Notes: generated from the letters alone by a model not told the origin. 16,511 nucleotides of DNA from Sulfuriferula multivorans (GCA_010365175.1 JAAFGW010000027.1:1-16511); one strand, 5' to 3'. Positions 6,310 through 14,400 are shown, numbered from the stretch's first letter. Program-made: numbers and translations.

Positions 6310-6683
6310 CACTCGTCTTTGGGGTGTTTGGCGTCTTCGGCGATGGCCGAATCGATCAGTTGACTGAGCTGTATGCCACGTTCGACCGAATGGTCATACA
6401 CGAAGCTGAGCTTGGGCACCACCCGGAGCTGCATGCGGTGTGATAACTGGGTACGCAGAAAACCACTGGCGCGTTTGAGGCCTTCCAGGCAGGCTTCATG
6501 CTCGGCCTGGCCGCCCAGTGTAGTGACGAACACCTTGGCGAACTCCATGTCGCGGTTGACCTCTACCTCGGTGATGGTCAGCATGCCGACGCGCGGGTCC
6601 TTCACTTCCTGCCGGATCAACTCCGGCAGTTCGCGCTGTATCTGGTCGGCGACTCTACGCGCTCTCGGAAAATCCTTGGGCAT
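6309..6683 (-). CDS. rbfA: 30S ribosome-binding factor RbfA
   Basis: The product is 124 aa, within the usual 115-135 range. RbfA binds the 30S subunit near the 5' helix of 16S rRNA and helps late maturation, especially in the cold. The family pattern is present: RARRVADQIQRELPELIRQEVKDPRVG near the N terminus, the KH-like core EVNRDMEFAKVFVTTLG, then RTQLSHRMQLRVVPKLSFVYD. The ATG at 6683 overlaps the infB stop codon in TAATG, so translation is probably coupled. The stop codon abuts the right terminal repeat of the inserted element, which may mean that the last residues were changed by the insertion (not testable here). Confidence 0.97.
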   Translation of the reverse strand: MPKDFPRARRVADQIQRELPELIRQEVKDPRVGMLTITEVEVNRDMEFAKVFVTTLGGQAEHEACLEGLKRASGFLRTQLSHRMQLRVVPKLSFVYDHSVERGIQLSQLIDSAIAEDAKHPKDE

Positions 6684-9472
6684 TACAGTGAGCGTGCGAT
6701 TTCCACGATTTCAAACACTTCCAGCTGGTCACCTTCCTGGATATCGTTGAAGTTCTTCAGGCTCAAGCCACACTCAAAGTTGGATTTGACTTCCTTGACG
6801 TCGTCCTTGAAGCGTTTCAAGGAATCCAGCTCGCCCTGATGGATGACGACGTTGTTCCGCAGCACACGGACACCCGCATGGCGCTTCACCACGCCATCGA
6901 GCACGTAACAGCCGGCGATGGTTCCCACCTTGGAAATCACGAAGACCTGGCGGATTTCAACGGTACCAATCACGGTTTCGCGTTTCTCGGGCACCAGCAT
7001 GCCGGACAACGCAGCCTTCACCTCATCCACAGCTTCATAGATGATGTTGTAGTAGCGCAGGTCAACGCCGTTGGCCTCGGCCAGCTTGCGTGCTGATGCA
7101 TCTGCGCGCACATTAAAGCCGATCAGGACAGCCTTGGACGCGAGCGCCAGGTTGACGTCGGATTCAGTGATGGCACCAACACCGCTATGGATGATGTTGA
7201 CCTTGACCTCGTCGGTGGACAGCTTGGCCAGCGCGTGCGCTAATCCTTCGTAAGAGCCCTGCATGTCGGCTTTGAGGATGATGGGCAGATGCTGTACTTC
7301 GCCTTCGCCCATTTGAGCGAACATCGATTCCAGCTTGGCTGCCTGTTTTTTCGCCAGTTGCACGTCGCGGAACTTGCCTTGACGGAACAGCGCAATTTCG
7401 CGCGCCTTGCGTTCGTCTGGCAGCACCATCATGTCTTCACCAGCGCGTGGCACGTCTGACAGACCCTGGATTTCAACCGGGATCGACGGTCCGGCCTCGA
7501 GGACCGTATTGCCGGCCTCGTCGAGCATGGCACGAACGCGGCCGAAGGCCTGGCCGGCCAGCACCATGTCGCCACGGCGTAGCGTGCCGGACTGGACCAG
7601 CAACGTGGTGACTGGACCCTTGCCCTTGTCCAGACGGGCTTCGATGACGATACCCTTGGCCGGACCTTCCACATGTGCCTGCAGCTCGAGTACTTCGGCC
7701 TGCAGCAAAATGGCGTCAAGTAACCCGTCGATATTGGTATTGGCTTTGGCCGAGACTTCGATAAACTGGGTATCGCCACCCCATTCTTCAGGGGTCACGC
7801 CTTGCGCGACCAGTTCCTGGCGAATCCGCTCAGGGCTGGCGTCGGGTTTGTCGACCTTGTTCACAGCCACCACCAGCGGCACACCGGCCGCTTTGGCGTG
7901 GTGAATGGCTTCGATGGTTTGCGGCATCACGCCGTCATCTGCCGCGACGACCAGCACCACGATGTCGGTTGCCTTCGCACCGCGAGCACGCATGGCGGTA
8001 AACGCTTCGTGGCCCGGGGTGTCGAGGAAGGTAATGACGCCTTTCTCGGTTTCGACGTGATACGCACCGATGTGCTGGGTAATGCCGCCGGCTTCACCGC
8101 TGGCAACGCGGGTGCGCCGGATGGTATCGAGCAGCGACGTTTTGCCGTGGTCGACGTGGCCCATCACGGTGACCACCGGTGGGCGGGCGCGCAGGATCAG
8201 TTCGCCGGTAAAACCGGTATCGATGAGGAAAGCTTCCGGCGTATCCAGCGCAGCCGGTTTGCCGATGTGCCCCATCTCCTCGACCAGAATAATCGCGGTT
8301 TCCTGGTCGAGAACCTGGTTAATCGTCACCATGCTGCCCAGTTTCATCAGAGCCTTGATGACCTCAGCGGCCTTGACCGACATCTTGTGGGCCAACTCGG
8401 CGACAGTAATGGTTTCAGGAATCAGCACTTCACGCACGACCGGCTCGGTCGGTGCAATAAAAGTGGTTTCCTCATTGCTGCCAGATCGTGATTTGCCTTT
8501 GCGGCCGCGCCAACCTGTATCGGGCGCTGCGCCACCACGGGTCTTGAGACCGCCTTTACGCTTCGCGGCATCATCTTTCCAGCTACCTTCGGATTTTTTG
8601 GCTGGTTTTTTGTCCGCTTTGGCTCCTGCGGGTTTGTCTGGTTTGTGGAGCGTTTTTTCGGTGGGGGCAGGGGCAGCGGGAGCGGGGGGCGCAGCCGCTT
8701 TCTCGGCTTCTGCCAGCTTCGCGGCTTCACGCGCGACTTGCGCGGCTTCAGCCTGCTTGCGCAAGCCTTCACGCTGGGCCCGGTCCGAAGCTTGACGATC
8801 CAGCAATGCCTGGTGACGGCGTGTTTCGTCTGCACGCGCCTTGACTTCCGCATCCCCAATAATGGAGGCTTTTTTGATGCGTGTGGTTTTCTTTACAACG
8901 GGAACAGGCGCTTCCGCGGGTGCCGCATCCACTTCGGCAACGGGGGTCTCCACCGCAATTTCAGGAACCGGTTCAACAATAACGGGTGCCTCTGCAACAA
9001 TCGGCTCAGGCTTGACTTCTACAGGCTCAGCGGCGACTGGCTCGACAACGGGTTCCGGTGCGGGTGTCTCAGGTTTTGCTTCAATCACCGGCTGAATCTG
9101 CTCTTCAAACTCGGGCGCAGATTGGGTCTCAGGGATGGGTTCAGCCGCGGGCAGGGCTTCGGCCGTCGGTGCTGAGGCATCCCGTTTGACGTAGGTACGG
9201 GATTTGCGCACTTCTACCTGGATGGTGCGCGATTTTCCGGTGCTGTCGGTTTTGCGTATCTCACCGGTCTGCTTGCGCGTGATGGTGATCTTGGTTTTAC
9301 CGGCTTCAGTTCCACCGCCATGCATCTTGCGCAGATAGTCGAGCAAGTGGGCTTTGTCCGTCTCGGTAACCGAGTCGACAACATCGTTTTTACTGACACC
9401 TGCGGCCTTGAGCTGTTCAAGCAACAGTTCAGGCGGGAGTTTCAGTTCGAGAGCAAATTGTTCAACGTTCAT
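6683..9472 (-). CDS. infB: Translation initiation factor IF-2
   Basis: The product is 929 aa. IF2 is the GTPase that brings fMet-tRNA to the 30S subunit and promotes subunit joining. An IF2_N domain (1-50) begins MNVEQFALELKLPPELLLEQL. A basic segment follows, then a long Pro/Ala/Glu/Val-rich linker (about 100-195), a charged helical stretch (about 205-265) and a Lys/Gly-rich region. A second IF2_N-like domain lies at about 348-402. The G domain carries GHVDHGKT (438-445), DTPGHE (484-489), NKVD (538-541) and SAK (574-576), followed by domains II-IV with the fMet-tRNA-binding C terminus. ATG 9472 has an AGAGGA site. nusA ends 17 bp upstream, and rbfA overlaps the stop codon. The repetitive linker is normal for betaproteobacterial IF2. 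Confidence 0.98.
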   Translation of the reverse strand: MNVEQFALELKLPPELLLEQLKAAGVSKNDVVDSVTETDKAHLLDYLRKMHGGGTEAGKTKITITRKQTGEIRKTDSTGKSRTIQVEVRKSRTYVKRDASAPTAEALPAAEPIPETQSAPEFEEQIQPVIEAKPETPAPEPVVEPVAAEPVEVKPEPIVAEAPVIVEPVPEIAVETPVAEVDAAPAEAPVPVVKKTTRIKKASIIGDAEVKARADETRRHQALLDRQASDRAQREGLRKQAEAAQVAREAAKLAEAEKAAAPPAPAAPAPTEKTLHKPDKPAGAKADKKPAKKSEGSWKDDAAKRKGGLKTRGGAAPDTGWRGRKGKSRSGSNEETTFIAPTEPVVREVLIPETITVAELAHKMSVKAAEVIKALMKLGSMVTINQVLDQETAIILVEEMGHIGKPAALDTPEAFLIDTGFTGELILRARPPVVTVMGHVDHGKTSLLDTIRRTRVASGEAGGITQHIGAYHVETEKGVITFLDTPGHEAFTAMRARGAKATDIVVLVVAADDGVMPQTIEAIHHAKAAGVPLVVAVNKVDKPDASPERIRQELVAQGVTPEEWGGDTQFIEVSAKANTNIDGLLDAILLQAEVLELQAHVEGPAKGIVIEARLDKGKGPVTTLLVQSGTLRRGDMVLAGQAFGRVRAMLDEAGNTVLEAGPSIPVEIQGLSDVPRAGEDMMVLPDERKAREIALFRQGKFRDVQLAKKQAAKLESMFAQMGEGEVQHLPIILKADMQGSYEGLAHALAKLSTDEVKVNIIHSGVGAITESDVNLALASKAVLIGFNVRADASARKLAEANGVDLRYYNIIYEAVDEVKAALSGMLVPEKRETVIGTVEIRQVFVISKVGTIAGCYVLDGVVKRHAGVRVLRNNVVIHQGELDSLKRFKDDVKEVKSNFECGLSLKNFNDIQEGDQLEVFEIVEIARSL

Positions 9473-9489
9473 GCAATCCTCTTGGCGTT

Positions 9490-10968
9490 TTAGCCTTGGG
9501 CGAACCAGGGCGCGCGTGCGGCCATGATCAATTGTTTGGCGCGTTCGTCATCCATCGCGGCGATTTCGATCAGTTCGTCGACTGCCAGCTCGGCCAGATC
9601 TTCAGTGGTGTGAACACCTTTGCTGGCGAGCTGACGCGCTGTTTCTGCATCCATGCCGTCGAGCGACAACAAGTCGCCGGCGGAGGCTTCGACCTGCTCT
9701 TCACCCACGATGGCTGCGGTGAGCAGCGCGTTGCGCGCACGCGTACGAAGTTCGTTGACCAGATCTTCGTCGAAGGCGTCGATTTCGAGCATTTCGTTCA
9801 ACGGCACGTAAGCGACTTCTTCCAGCGTGGAGAACCCTTCGTCGACCAGAATCTGAGCGACCTCCGCGTCCACATCGAGTTTCTCGATGAAGAGGGCTAG
9901 GGTATGACCGCTCTCGGTCGACTGCTTCTCTTCAGCGGTCTCGCGCGACATGATGTTGAGATCCCAGCCGGTTAACTCGGACGCCAGGCGCACGTTCTGG
10001 CCGCCGCGGCCAATCGCCATCGCCAACTGCTCTTCGTCCACCACCACGTCCATGCTGTGCTTGTCTTCGTCGACCACGATGGAGCTGACTTCAGCCGGCG
10101 CCAACGCGTTGATGACGTACTGGGCCGGCTCGGCTGACCAATGGATGATGTCGACGCGTTCGCCGGCCATTTCGTTGGTGACCGAGGTTACGCGTGAACC
10201 GCGCAGACCGATGCAGGTACCGATCGGGTCGATGCGCGGGTCGTGCGACACCACGGCAATTTTGGCGCGCAGGCCGGGGTCGCGAGCAGCTGCCTTGATT
10301 TCCAGCAAGCCTTCCTCAATTTCTGGCACTTCCAGCTCGAACAGCTTCATGACGAATTCGGGCGCGGTGCGCGATAGCACGACCTGCGGGCCGCGGGCGC
10401 CGCGGTCGATGCGCAGCAGATAAGCCCGCACGCGGTCGCCGATGCGCAGGTTTTCGCGCGGGATCATCTGGTCGCGATGCAGGAAGCCTTCAACACGACC
10501 CGATTCGATAATGGCGTTACCCCGGTCAATCCGCTTCACGACACCGTTGACGAGGTGCTCTTTGCGATCCAGGAAATCACTGATGATCTGCTCGCGCTCG
10601 GCATCACGGATTTTCTGCAGAATGACCTGTTTGGCAGCTTGTGCACCAATGCGGCCGAATTCAACGTTTTCCAGCGGATCTTCGATGTAGTCGCCGATTT
10701 CGATATCGGGAATCTTGTCCTGGGCGTCAATCAGCAGGATCTGGAAGCCCTCGGATTCCAGATCGGCTTCGGTGACAACCTGCCAGCGGCGGAAGGATTC
10801 GTATTCACCGGTTTCGCGGTCAATCGACACGCGCACGTCGGCTTCATCCTTGAAGCGTTTCTTGGTAGCAGAGGCGAGCGCCTGCTCCAGCGCCTCGAAC
10901 ACGACTTCTTTGCCTACGCTCTTTTCGCGTGCCAGTGCATCGGCAAGCATCAACATTTCACGGCTCAT
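9490..10968 (-). CDS. nusA: Transcription termination/antitermination factor NusA
   Basis: The product is 492 aa, close to the 495 of E. coli. NusA binds RNA polymerase and modulates pausing, intrinsic termination and rRNA antitermination. The N-terminal polymerase-binding domain spans about 1-130. The S1 domain (about 135-200) contains GVVKRIDRGNAIIE. KH1 carries GLRG (254-257) and KH2 carries GRGG (320-323). Two C-terminal acidic helix-hairpin-helix repeats lie at about 360-420 and 430-487, as in other proteobacteria. The start ATG 10968 has a strong GGAGG site 5 nt upstream. rimP ends 19 bp upstream and infB starts 17 bp downstream, so the three form one operon. In E. coli NusA controls its own operon through leader terminators, and a candidate for this exists upstream of rimP. 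Confidence 0.98.
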   Translation of the reverse strand: MSREMLMLADALAREKSVGKEVVFEALEQALASATKKRFKDEADVRVSIDRETGEYESFRRWQVVTEADLESEGFQILLIDAQDKIPDIEIGDYIEDPLENVEFGRIGAQAAKQVILQKIRDAEREQIISDFLDRKEHLVNGVVKRIDRGNAIIESGRVEGFLHRDQMIPRENLRIGDRVRAYLLRIDRGARGPQVVLSRTAPEFVMKLFELEVPEIEEGLLEIKAAARDPGLRAKIAVVSHDPRIDPIGTCIGLRGSRVTSVTNEMAGERVDIIHWSAEPAQYVINALAPAEVSSIVVDEDKHSMDVVVDEEQLAMAIGRGGQNVRLASELTGWDLNIMSRETAEEKQSTESGHTLALFIEKLDVDAEVAQILVDEGFSTLEEVAYVPLNEMLEIDAFDEDLVNELRTRARNALLTAAIVGEEQVEASAGDLLSLDGMDAETARQLASKGVHTTEDLAELAVDELIEIAAMDDERAKQLIMAARAPWFAQG

Positions 10969-10987
10969 AATCCCTCCAGCGCCTGCT

Positions 10988-11416
10988 TCAAACCGTCGGT
11001 TTCAAGCGAGCAACATCCACATTTCTCAAGTCGACCGAAATTTCTTTTCCGTCGACGATCAACTTCACTTCTTCGCCTTCCAGGCCAACTAGTTCACCCA
11101 CCAGGCGCCGCCGATTGTCCATCGGCACCCTCAGTTTGAGCGTCACTGGATTTCCCGCAAAGCGGACATAATCCTGCGGCTTGACCAGCGGCCGGTCGAG
11201 ACCGGGCGAGGACACTTCCAGCCTGTCGTAGTCGATGTTTTCAACCGTAAACAGATGCGTCAGGTGATTGCTGACCGCGACGCAGTCTTCAACACCGATG
11301 CCTTCTGGCTTGTCGATAAAAATCCGGATCAGCCCACGCCCGGCGCGCTCGAGCATCACCAACTCGTATCCGAGTCCGGCTAGCACGGGTTCCAGGCGGG
11401 CAGGCAAATCCATCAT
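10988..11416 (-). CDS. rimP: Ribosome maturation factor RimP
   Basis: The product is 142 aa and is a 30S assembly factor. Family features include LGYELVMLERAGRGLIRIFIDKPEGIGVEDCVAVS in the N-terminal alpha/beta domain, then VSSPGLDRPLVKPQDYVRFAG. A C-terminal SH3-like barrel carries GELVGLEGEEVKLIVDG. It is the first gene of the nusA operon, as usual. Two consecutive ATG codons (11416 and 11413) can serve as the start, and no good Shine-Dalgarno sequence is visible. An upstream mini-ORF of four codons overlaps the first ATG (separate entry). A terminator-like hairpin and a possible promoter lie in the leader. Confidence 0.96.
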   Translation of the reverse strand: MMDLPARLEPVLAGLGYELVMLERAGRGLIRIFIDKPEGIGVEDCVAVSNHLTHLFTVENIDYDRLEVSSPGLDRPLVKPQDYVRFAGNPVTLKLRVPMDNRRRLVGELVGLEGEEVKLIVDGKEISVDLRNVDVARLKPTV

Positions 11417-11428
11417 TGCAAATCCATC
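11404..11428 (-). repeat. 11-bp direct repeat at the rimP start
   Basis: GCAAATCCATC (plus strand) occurs at 11404-11414 and 11418-11428, a 14-bp period. The repeat duplicates the first codons of rimP and creates the mini-ORF described in the next entry. Confidence 0.85.
11413..11427 (-). CDS. Possible four-codon leader mini-ORF overlapping the rimP start
   Basis: Minus-strand ATG GAT TTG CAA TGA gives Met-Asp-Leu-Gln-stop. Its TGA overlaps the first rimP ATG as ATGA, the classic layout for coupled re-initiation. The repeated codons are the same as those starting rimP (ATG GAT TTG). It has no clear ribosome site, so translation is unproven and it could be an accident of the 11-bp duplication. 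Confidence 0.25.
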   Translation of the reverse strand: MDLQ

Positions 11429-11471
11429 GTGGCACTACAACACGGCGCAAAGCCAAGTGTCATAGCACAAT

Positions 11472-11493
11472 AAAAAAATGGGCGAACCGCCCA
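11472..11493 (-). terminator. Intrinsic terminator between tRNA-Leu and rimP
   Basis: On the minus strand TGGGCG-GTT-CGCCCA (11493-11479) is followed by seven T (11478-11472). It can end the tRNA operon. Because a possible rimP promoter lies upstream of it, it could also act as an attenuator in the rimP-nusA-infB leader, as the leader terminators of the E. coli nusA operon do (inference). Confidence 0.85.
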
Positions 11494-11517
11494 CAGTGTT
11501 AATAATAAAGCGCCGAA

Positions 11518-11547
11518 ATTGTACCACTCGGGCTTAGGAACTGGAAA
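11518..11547 (-). promoter_or_regulatory. Possible promoter for the rimP-nusA-infB operon
   Basis: On the minus strand, -35 TTTCCA (11547-11542) and -10 TACAAT (11523-11518) are 18 bp apart, directly after the CCA end of tRNA-Leu. The -10 is good and the -35 is weak. Transcripts would start near 11511 and carry the 11472-11493 hairpin in their leader. Confidence 0.4.
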
Positions 11548-11548
11548 G

Positions 11549-11635
11549 TGGTGCCCGGAACCGGAATCGAACCGGTACGCCATCACTGGCGAGGGATTTT
11601 AAGTCCCTTGTGTCTACCAATTTCACCATCCGGGC
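11549..11635 (-). tRNA. leuZ: tRNA-Leu (anticodon UAA)
   Basis: The gene is 87 nt including the encoded CCA, with a long variable arm as expected for a class II tRNA. The acceptor GCCCGGA pairs with TCCGGGC. The anticodon loop is CTTAAAA with UAA at 11601-11599. The T-arm contains GGTTCGATTCC. It is last in a Gly-Cys-Leu operon. The same trio (glyW-cysT-leuZ) follows pgsA in E. coli. Confidence 0.96.
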
Positions 11636-11659
11636 GATGCGGACAGTTGGTACTTATTC

Positions 11660-11733
11660 TGGAGGCGCGAGCCGGAGTCGAACCGACCTACACGGATTTG
11701 CAATCCGGTGCATAACCGCTTTGCTATCGCGCC
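11660..11733 (-). tRNA. cysT: tRNA-Cys (anticodon GCA)
   Basis: The gene is 74 nt including CCA. The acceptor GGCGCGA pairs with TCGCGCC, the discriminator is U, and the anticodon loop TTGCAAA gives GCA. The T-arm is GGTTCGACTCC. U73 and GCA are the identity elements for cysteine. It lies 24 bp upstream of tRNA-Leu. Confidence 0.96.
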
Positions 11734-11759
11734 GTCGCGGTAAACCACGTAAACGAAAA

Positions 11760-11795
11760 GGGGAAAACGTCCGGACTAGTCCTTCTGTTTTCCCC
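11760..11795 (-). terminator. Hairpin in the tRNA-Gly/tRNA-Cys spacer (terminator or processing signal)
   Basis: A perfect 9-bp stem GGGGAAAAC/GTTTTCCCC (11760-11768 and 11787-11795) encloses an 18-nt loop with the palindrome GGACTAGTCC (11773-11782). On the minus strand it is followed by TTTTCGTTT, so it could act as a weak terminator that makes tRNA-Gly more abundant than the two later tRNAs, or as an RNase processing site. I cannot decide between the two. Confidence 0.45.
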
Positions 11796-11802
11796 GGAAT
11801 GC

Positions 11803-11878
11803 TGGAGCGGGAAAGGAGGTTCGAACTCCCGACCTCAACCTTGGCAAGGTTGCGCTCTACCAGCTGAGCTATTCCCGC
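11803..11878 (-). tRNA. glyW: tRNA-Gly (anticodon GCC)
   Basis: The gene is 76 nt including CCA. The acceptor GCGGGAA pairs with TTCCCGC, the D-arm region is AGCTCAGCTGGTAGAGC, the anticodon loop is TTGCCAA with GCC, and the T-arm is GAGTTCGAACCTC. It is first in the tRNA operon, about 8 nt after the predicted transcription start. Confidence 0.96.
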
Positions 11879-11892
11879 GTTGAAGGCTGCGC

Positions 11893-11921
11893 ATTATGGG
11901 GATTCTGCTTTTTTCTGTCAA
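11893..11921 (-). promoter_or_regulatory. Strong sigma-70 promoter of the tRNA operon
   Basis: A perfect -35 TTGACA (11921-11916), a 17-bp spacer, and -10 CATAAT (11898-11893) lie between pgsA and tRNA-Gly. The following discriminator GCGCAGCC is GC-rich, typical of stable-RNA promoters under stringent control (family knowledge). The -35 is about 10 bp after the pgsA stop codon. Confidence 0.85.
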
Positions 11922-11930
11922 CAATTTTCA

Positions 11931-12497
11931 TTAAGTCTTTTGCAGCGCGCGTGAAGCCATCACAAGGTAATACGCCATCGACCACAAGGTCAGGAGTGCT
12001 GCTACCCAGATCAGCCAGGTGCCTATCTCCGCAACCGGCAGGTTGAAGACAGGATCGAAATAGAGCAGTAAAACGATGGACACCATTTGGGCTGTCGTCT
12101 TGAGTTTGCCGACGAAGGACACAGCCACGCTGGCTGATTTCCCAGCCTTGGCCATCCACTCGCGCAGGGCGGAAATGGTAATTTCGCGGCCGATGATGAT
12201 GAGTCCAATCAGCGGTGCGACGCGATCAAGATCAATCAGCACGATCAGCGCCGCGGCAACCATCAGTTTGTCGGCCACCGGATCGAGGAACGCACCGAAG
12301 GCGGAAGTCTGCCCCAGTTTGCGTGCCAGCCAGCCGTCGAGCCAGTCAGTTATAGCCGCCACCCCAAAAAATGCTGCGGCCAGCAAATTCGCTTCGCGCG
12401 ACGTCACCCAGCCGTCGGGTAAATAGAACACACCCGCCATCAGCGGGATGAAAAGGATGCGCAGCCAGGTGAGCAGGTTGGGGAGATTGAGGGGCAT
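11931..12497 (-). CDS. pgsA: CDP-diacylglycerol-glycerol-3-phosphate 3-phosphatidyltransferase
   Basis: The product is 188 aa and an inner-membrane enzyme that makes phosphatidylglycerol phosphate from CDP-diacylglycerol and glycerol-3-phosphate, the committed step to phosphatidylglycerol and cardiolipin. The CDP-alcohol phosphotransferase motif DG(x)2AR(x)8G(x)3D(x)3D is intact (D54, G55, A58, R59, G68, D72, D76). The N terminus NLPNLLTWLRILFIPLM is typical. Four or more hydrophobic helices are visible. The ATG overlaps the uvrC stop codon as TGATG, indicating coupling. The uvrC-pgsA-tRNA order is the same as in E. coli. Confidence 0.97.
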   Translation of the reverse strand: MPLNLPNLLTWLRILFIPLMAGVFYLPDGWVTSREANLLAAAFFGVAAITDWLDGWLARKLGQTSAFGAFLDPVADKLMVAAALIVLIDLDRVAPLIGLIIIGREITISALREWMAKAGKSASVAVSFVGKLKTTAQMVSIVLLLYFDPVFNLPVAEIGTWLIWVAALLTLWSMAYYLVMASRALQKT

Positions 12498-14293
12498 CAG
12501 TGCAGGGCGCTGTAAATGGTTTCCGCCAATTCTCGGCTGATACCGTTGGCTGTGGCAAGCGCGTCGACGCCGGCGTTGCGCACGCCCTGCAGTCCGCCAA
12601 AGTGTTCGAGCAGCTGTTTACGGCGCTTGGGGCCGATTCCAGGGATGTCTTCAAGTGTCGATTGCAGGCGCGCTTTGCCGCGTTTTGCGCGGTGGCCGGT
12701 GATGGCAAAGCGATGCGCTTCGTCGCGCACCTGCTGAATCAGGTGAAAGCCGGGATGATCCTTGGCCAGTTTCAGTTCGCGGCCATCGGCAAAAATCAGG
12801 GTTTCCAGACCCGGTTTGCGCGCTTCTCCCTTGGCGACGCCAAGTAACAGTACTTCGCCCAATCCGAGTTCGTTCATCGCATCGACAGCGGTTGAGATCT
12901 GGCCTTTGCCGCCGTCGATCAGCAGCAGGTCGGGCAGCACGCCGTTTTCTTCCACACTTTTGTGAAAGCGCTTGATCAGCGCGGCGTGCATCGCGGCGTA
13001 GTCGTCGCCCGGCGTGATGCCGCTGATGTTGTAGCGCCGGTAGTCGGATTTTTTCAGGTCGTCGCCTTCGTACACCACACATGAGGCCACTGTCGCTTCG
13101 CCCATGGTGTGCGAGATGTCGAAGCATTCGATGCGGTTGAGTTGCGGCAGGTCGAGTGTGTCGCGCAACGCGGCCAGTCGTTGTGACTGGTTGGCGCGTT
13201 CGGCGCTGCGGCGCTCGGCCGACAGTCGCGCATTGGCCCGCGCCATGCCGATCCAGACTTTACGCTCACCGGTGACACGGTGCAGCAGGCTGATTTTTTT
13301 CTGCGCGAGTTCGCTGAGTAGCGCCTCCAGCGTATCGGTCTCGATGGCTTCGCTGATCAGGATCCGCGTGGGGATCGGGTGGTCGAGGTAATGTTGGGCC
13401 ATAAACGCTTCCAGCGCTTCGGCCGGGGTGGCGCCTTCGCCGTGTTGCGGAAAGAAGCTGCGGTCGCCCAAATGTCGGCCGCCACGAATCATGGTCAGGT
13501 TGACGGCAATCACACCGGTCACTTCGGCCACCGCGACCACATCAGCATCGGCCTCGCTGCCGGTCGTGTCGACGAACTGTTTTTCGCGCAACACGGCAAG
13601 GCTGTGCAAGCGGTCACGCAGCAGGGCGGCGGTCTCGAAATCGAGCGTGGCGGCGGCAGCGTTCATTTGTTCGGTAATGTGGGCGATCAGGGTGGTGGCT
13701 TCTCCCTTCAGCAGTTGTGCGGATGCGCTGACATCCCGCGCATAGGCTTCCGGGGTGATGGCTTTAACACAGGGTGCCGTACAGCGCTTGATCTGGTGCA
13801 ACAGGCAGGGCCGTGAGCGATTGGCAAACACAGTGTCTTCGCAGGTGCGTAGCTGAAACACTTTTTGCAGCAGTTGCATGCTTTCGCGCACGGCATAGGC
13901 ATTTGGATAGGGGCCAAACGCCTGATCCTTTTTTTTTGGGGTGCCACGAAAATAGGCCAGGCGCGGAAAGCGGTGCCCGGTCAGGAGCAGATAGGGGTAG
14001 GACTTGTCATCGCGAAACAGGATGTTGAAACGTGGTTTCAGGCCCTTGATGAGGTTGTTTTCCAGCAGTAGCGCTTCGGCCTCGGTGCGCGTCACTGTGG
14101 TGTCGATGTGGTCGACGCTTTTCAGCATCAGGCGGATGCGCGGGCTCTGGTCGGTTTTCTGGAAATAGCTGGAGACGCGTTTCTTCAGGTCTTTTGCCTT
14201 GCCGACATACAGCACCGCGCCAGCCGCATCGATCATGCGGTAGACGCCGGGCAGGGTGGGCAGCGAGGTGAGAAAGTCCTTGTCGACGCTCAA
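12497..14293 (-). CDS. uvrC: Excinuclease ABC subunit C
   Basis: The product is 598 aa. UvrC makes both incisions in nucleotide excision repair after UvrB loads at damage. The GIY-YIG nuclease domain for the 3' cut is at the N terminus (GVY 16-18, YVG 29-31, R39, E73). Four cysteines (C151, C163, C171, C175) match the spacing of the iron-sulphur ligands described for UvrC. A UVR motif for UvrB contact lies at about 200-237. The RNase H-like domain for the 5' cut has D392 in FDISH and D460 in LLIDGGKG. Tandem helix-hairpin-helix motifs fill about 546-598. The only plausible start is TTG 14293, which gives the expected N-terminal length, and its ribosome site is poor. The 107 bp before it (14294-14400) show no gene and no convincing promoter. 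Confidence 0.97.
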   Translation of the reverse strand: MSVDKDFLTSLPTLPGVYRMIDAAGAVLYVGKAKDLKKRVSSYFQKTDQSPRIRLMLKSVDHIDTTVTRTEAEALLLENNLIKGLKPRFNILFRDDKSYPYLLLTGHRFPRLAYFRGTPKKKDQAFGPYPNAYAVRESMQLLQKVFQLRTCEDTVFANRSRPCLLHQIKRCTAPCVKAITPEAYARDVSASAQLLKGEATTLIAHITEQMNAAAATLDFETAALLRDRLHSLAVLREKQFVDTTGSEADADVVAVAEVTGVIAVNLTMIRGGRHLGDRSFFPQHGEGATPAEALEAFMAQHYLDHPIPTRILISEAIETDTLEALLSELAQKKISLLHRVTGERKVWIGMARANARLSAERRSAERANQSQRLAALRDTLDLPQLNRIECFDISHTMGEATVASCVVYEGDDLKKSDYRRYNISGITPGDDYAAMHAALIKRFHKSVEENGVLPDLLLIDGGKGQISTAVDAMNELGLGEVLLLGVAKGEARKPGLETLIFADGRELKLAKDHPGFHLIQQVRDEAHRFAITGHRAKRGKARLQSTLEDIPGIGPKRRKQLLEHFGGLQGVRNAGVDALATANGISRELAETIYSALH

Positions 14294-14400
14294 AGTGAAT
14301 GCCGCTTGATAATCAAAATAACAGCGAAGGTGTGACGCAAACAGGACTCACGGTACGGCAAGGTAAGGTTGATCAAGCGTGTTTTGGTTTTCAAGCGGAT

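Noticed and set aside
7802..8795. Long plus-strand ORFs opposite infB (also opposite pnp and nusA)
   Set aside because: They lie antisense to strongly conserved genes, have low-complexity His/Gly/Ser compositions and match no family. They are explained by codon bias of the real genes.
8885..9175. Repetitive Pro/Ala/Glu/Val coding stretch as a tandem repeat element
   Set aside because: It is the normal flexible linker of IF2 and the frame is intact.
11549..11878. tRNA cluster as a prophage or island attachment site
   Set aside because: No integrase, no duplicated tRNA 3' end and no foreign genes are next to the cluster; housekeeping genes lie on both sides.
14294..14400. Promoter or small gene between the tautomerase and uvrC
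   Set aside because: No ORF with a ribosome site is present, and candidate -35/-10 pairs are too weak to support.
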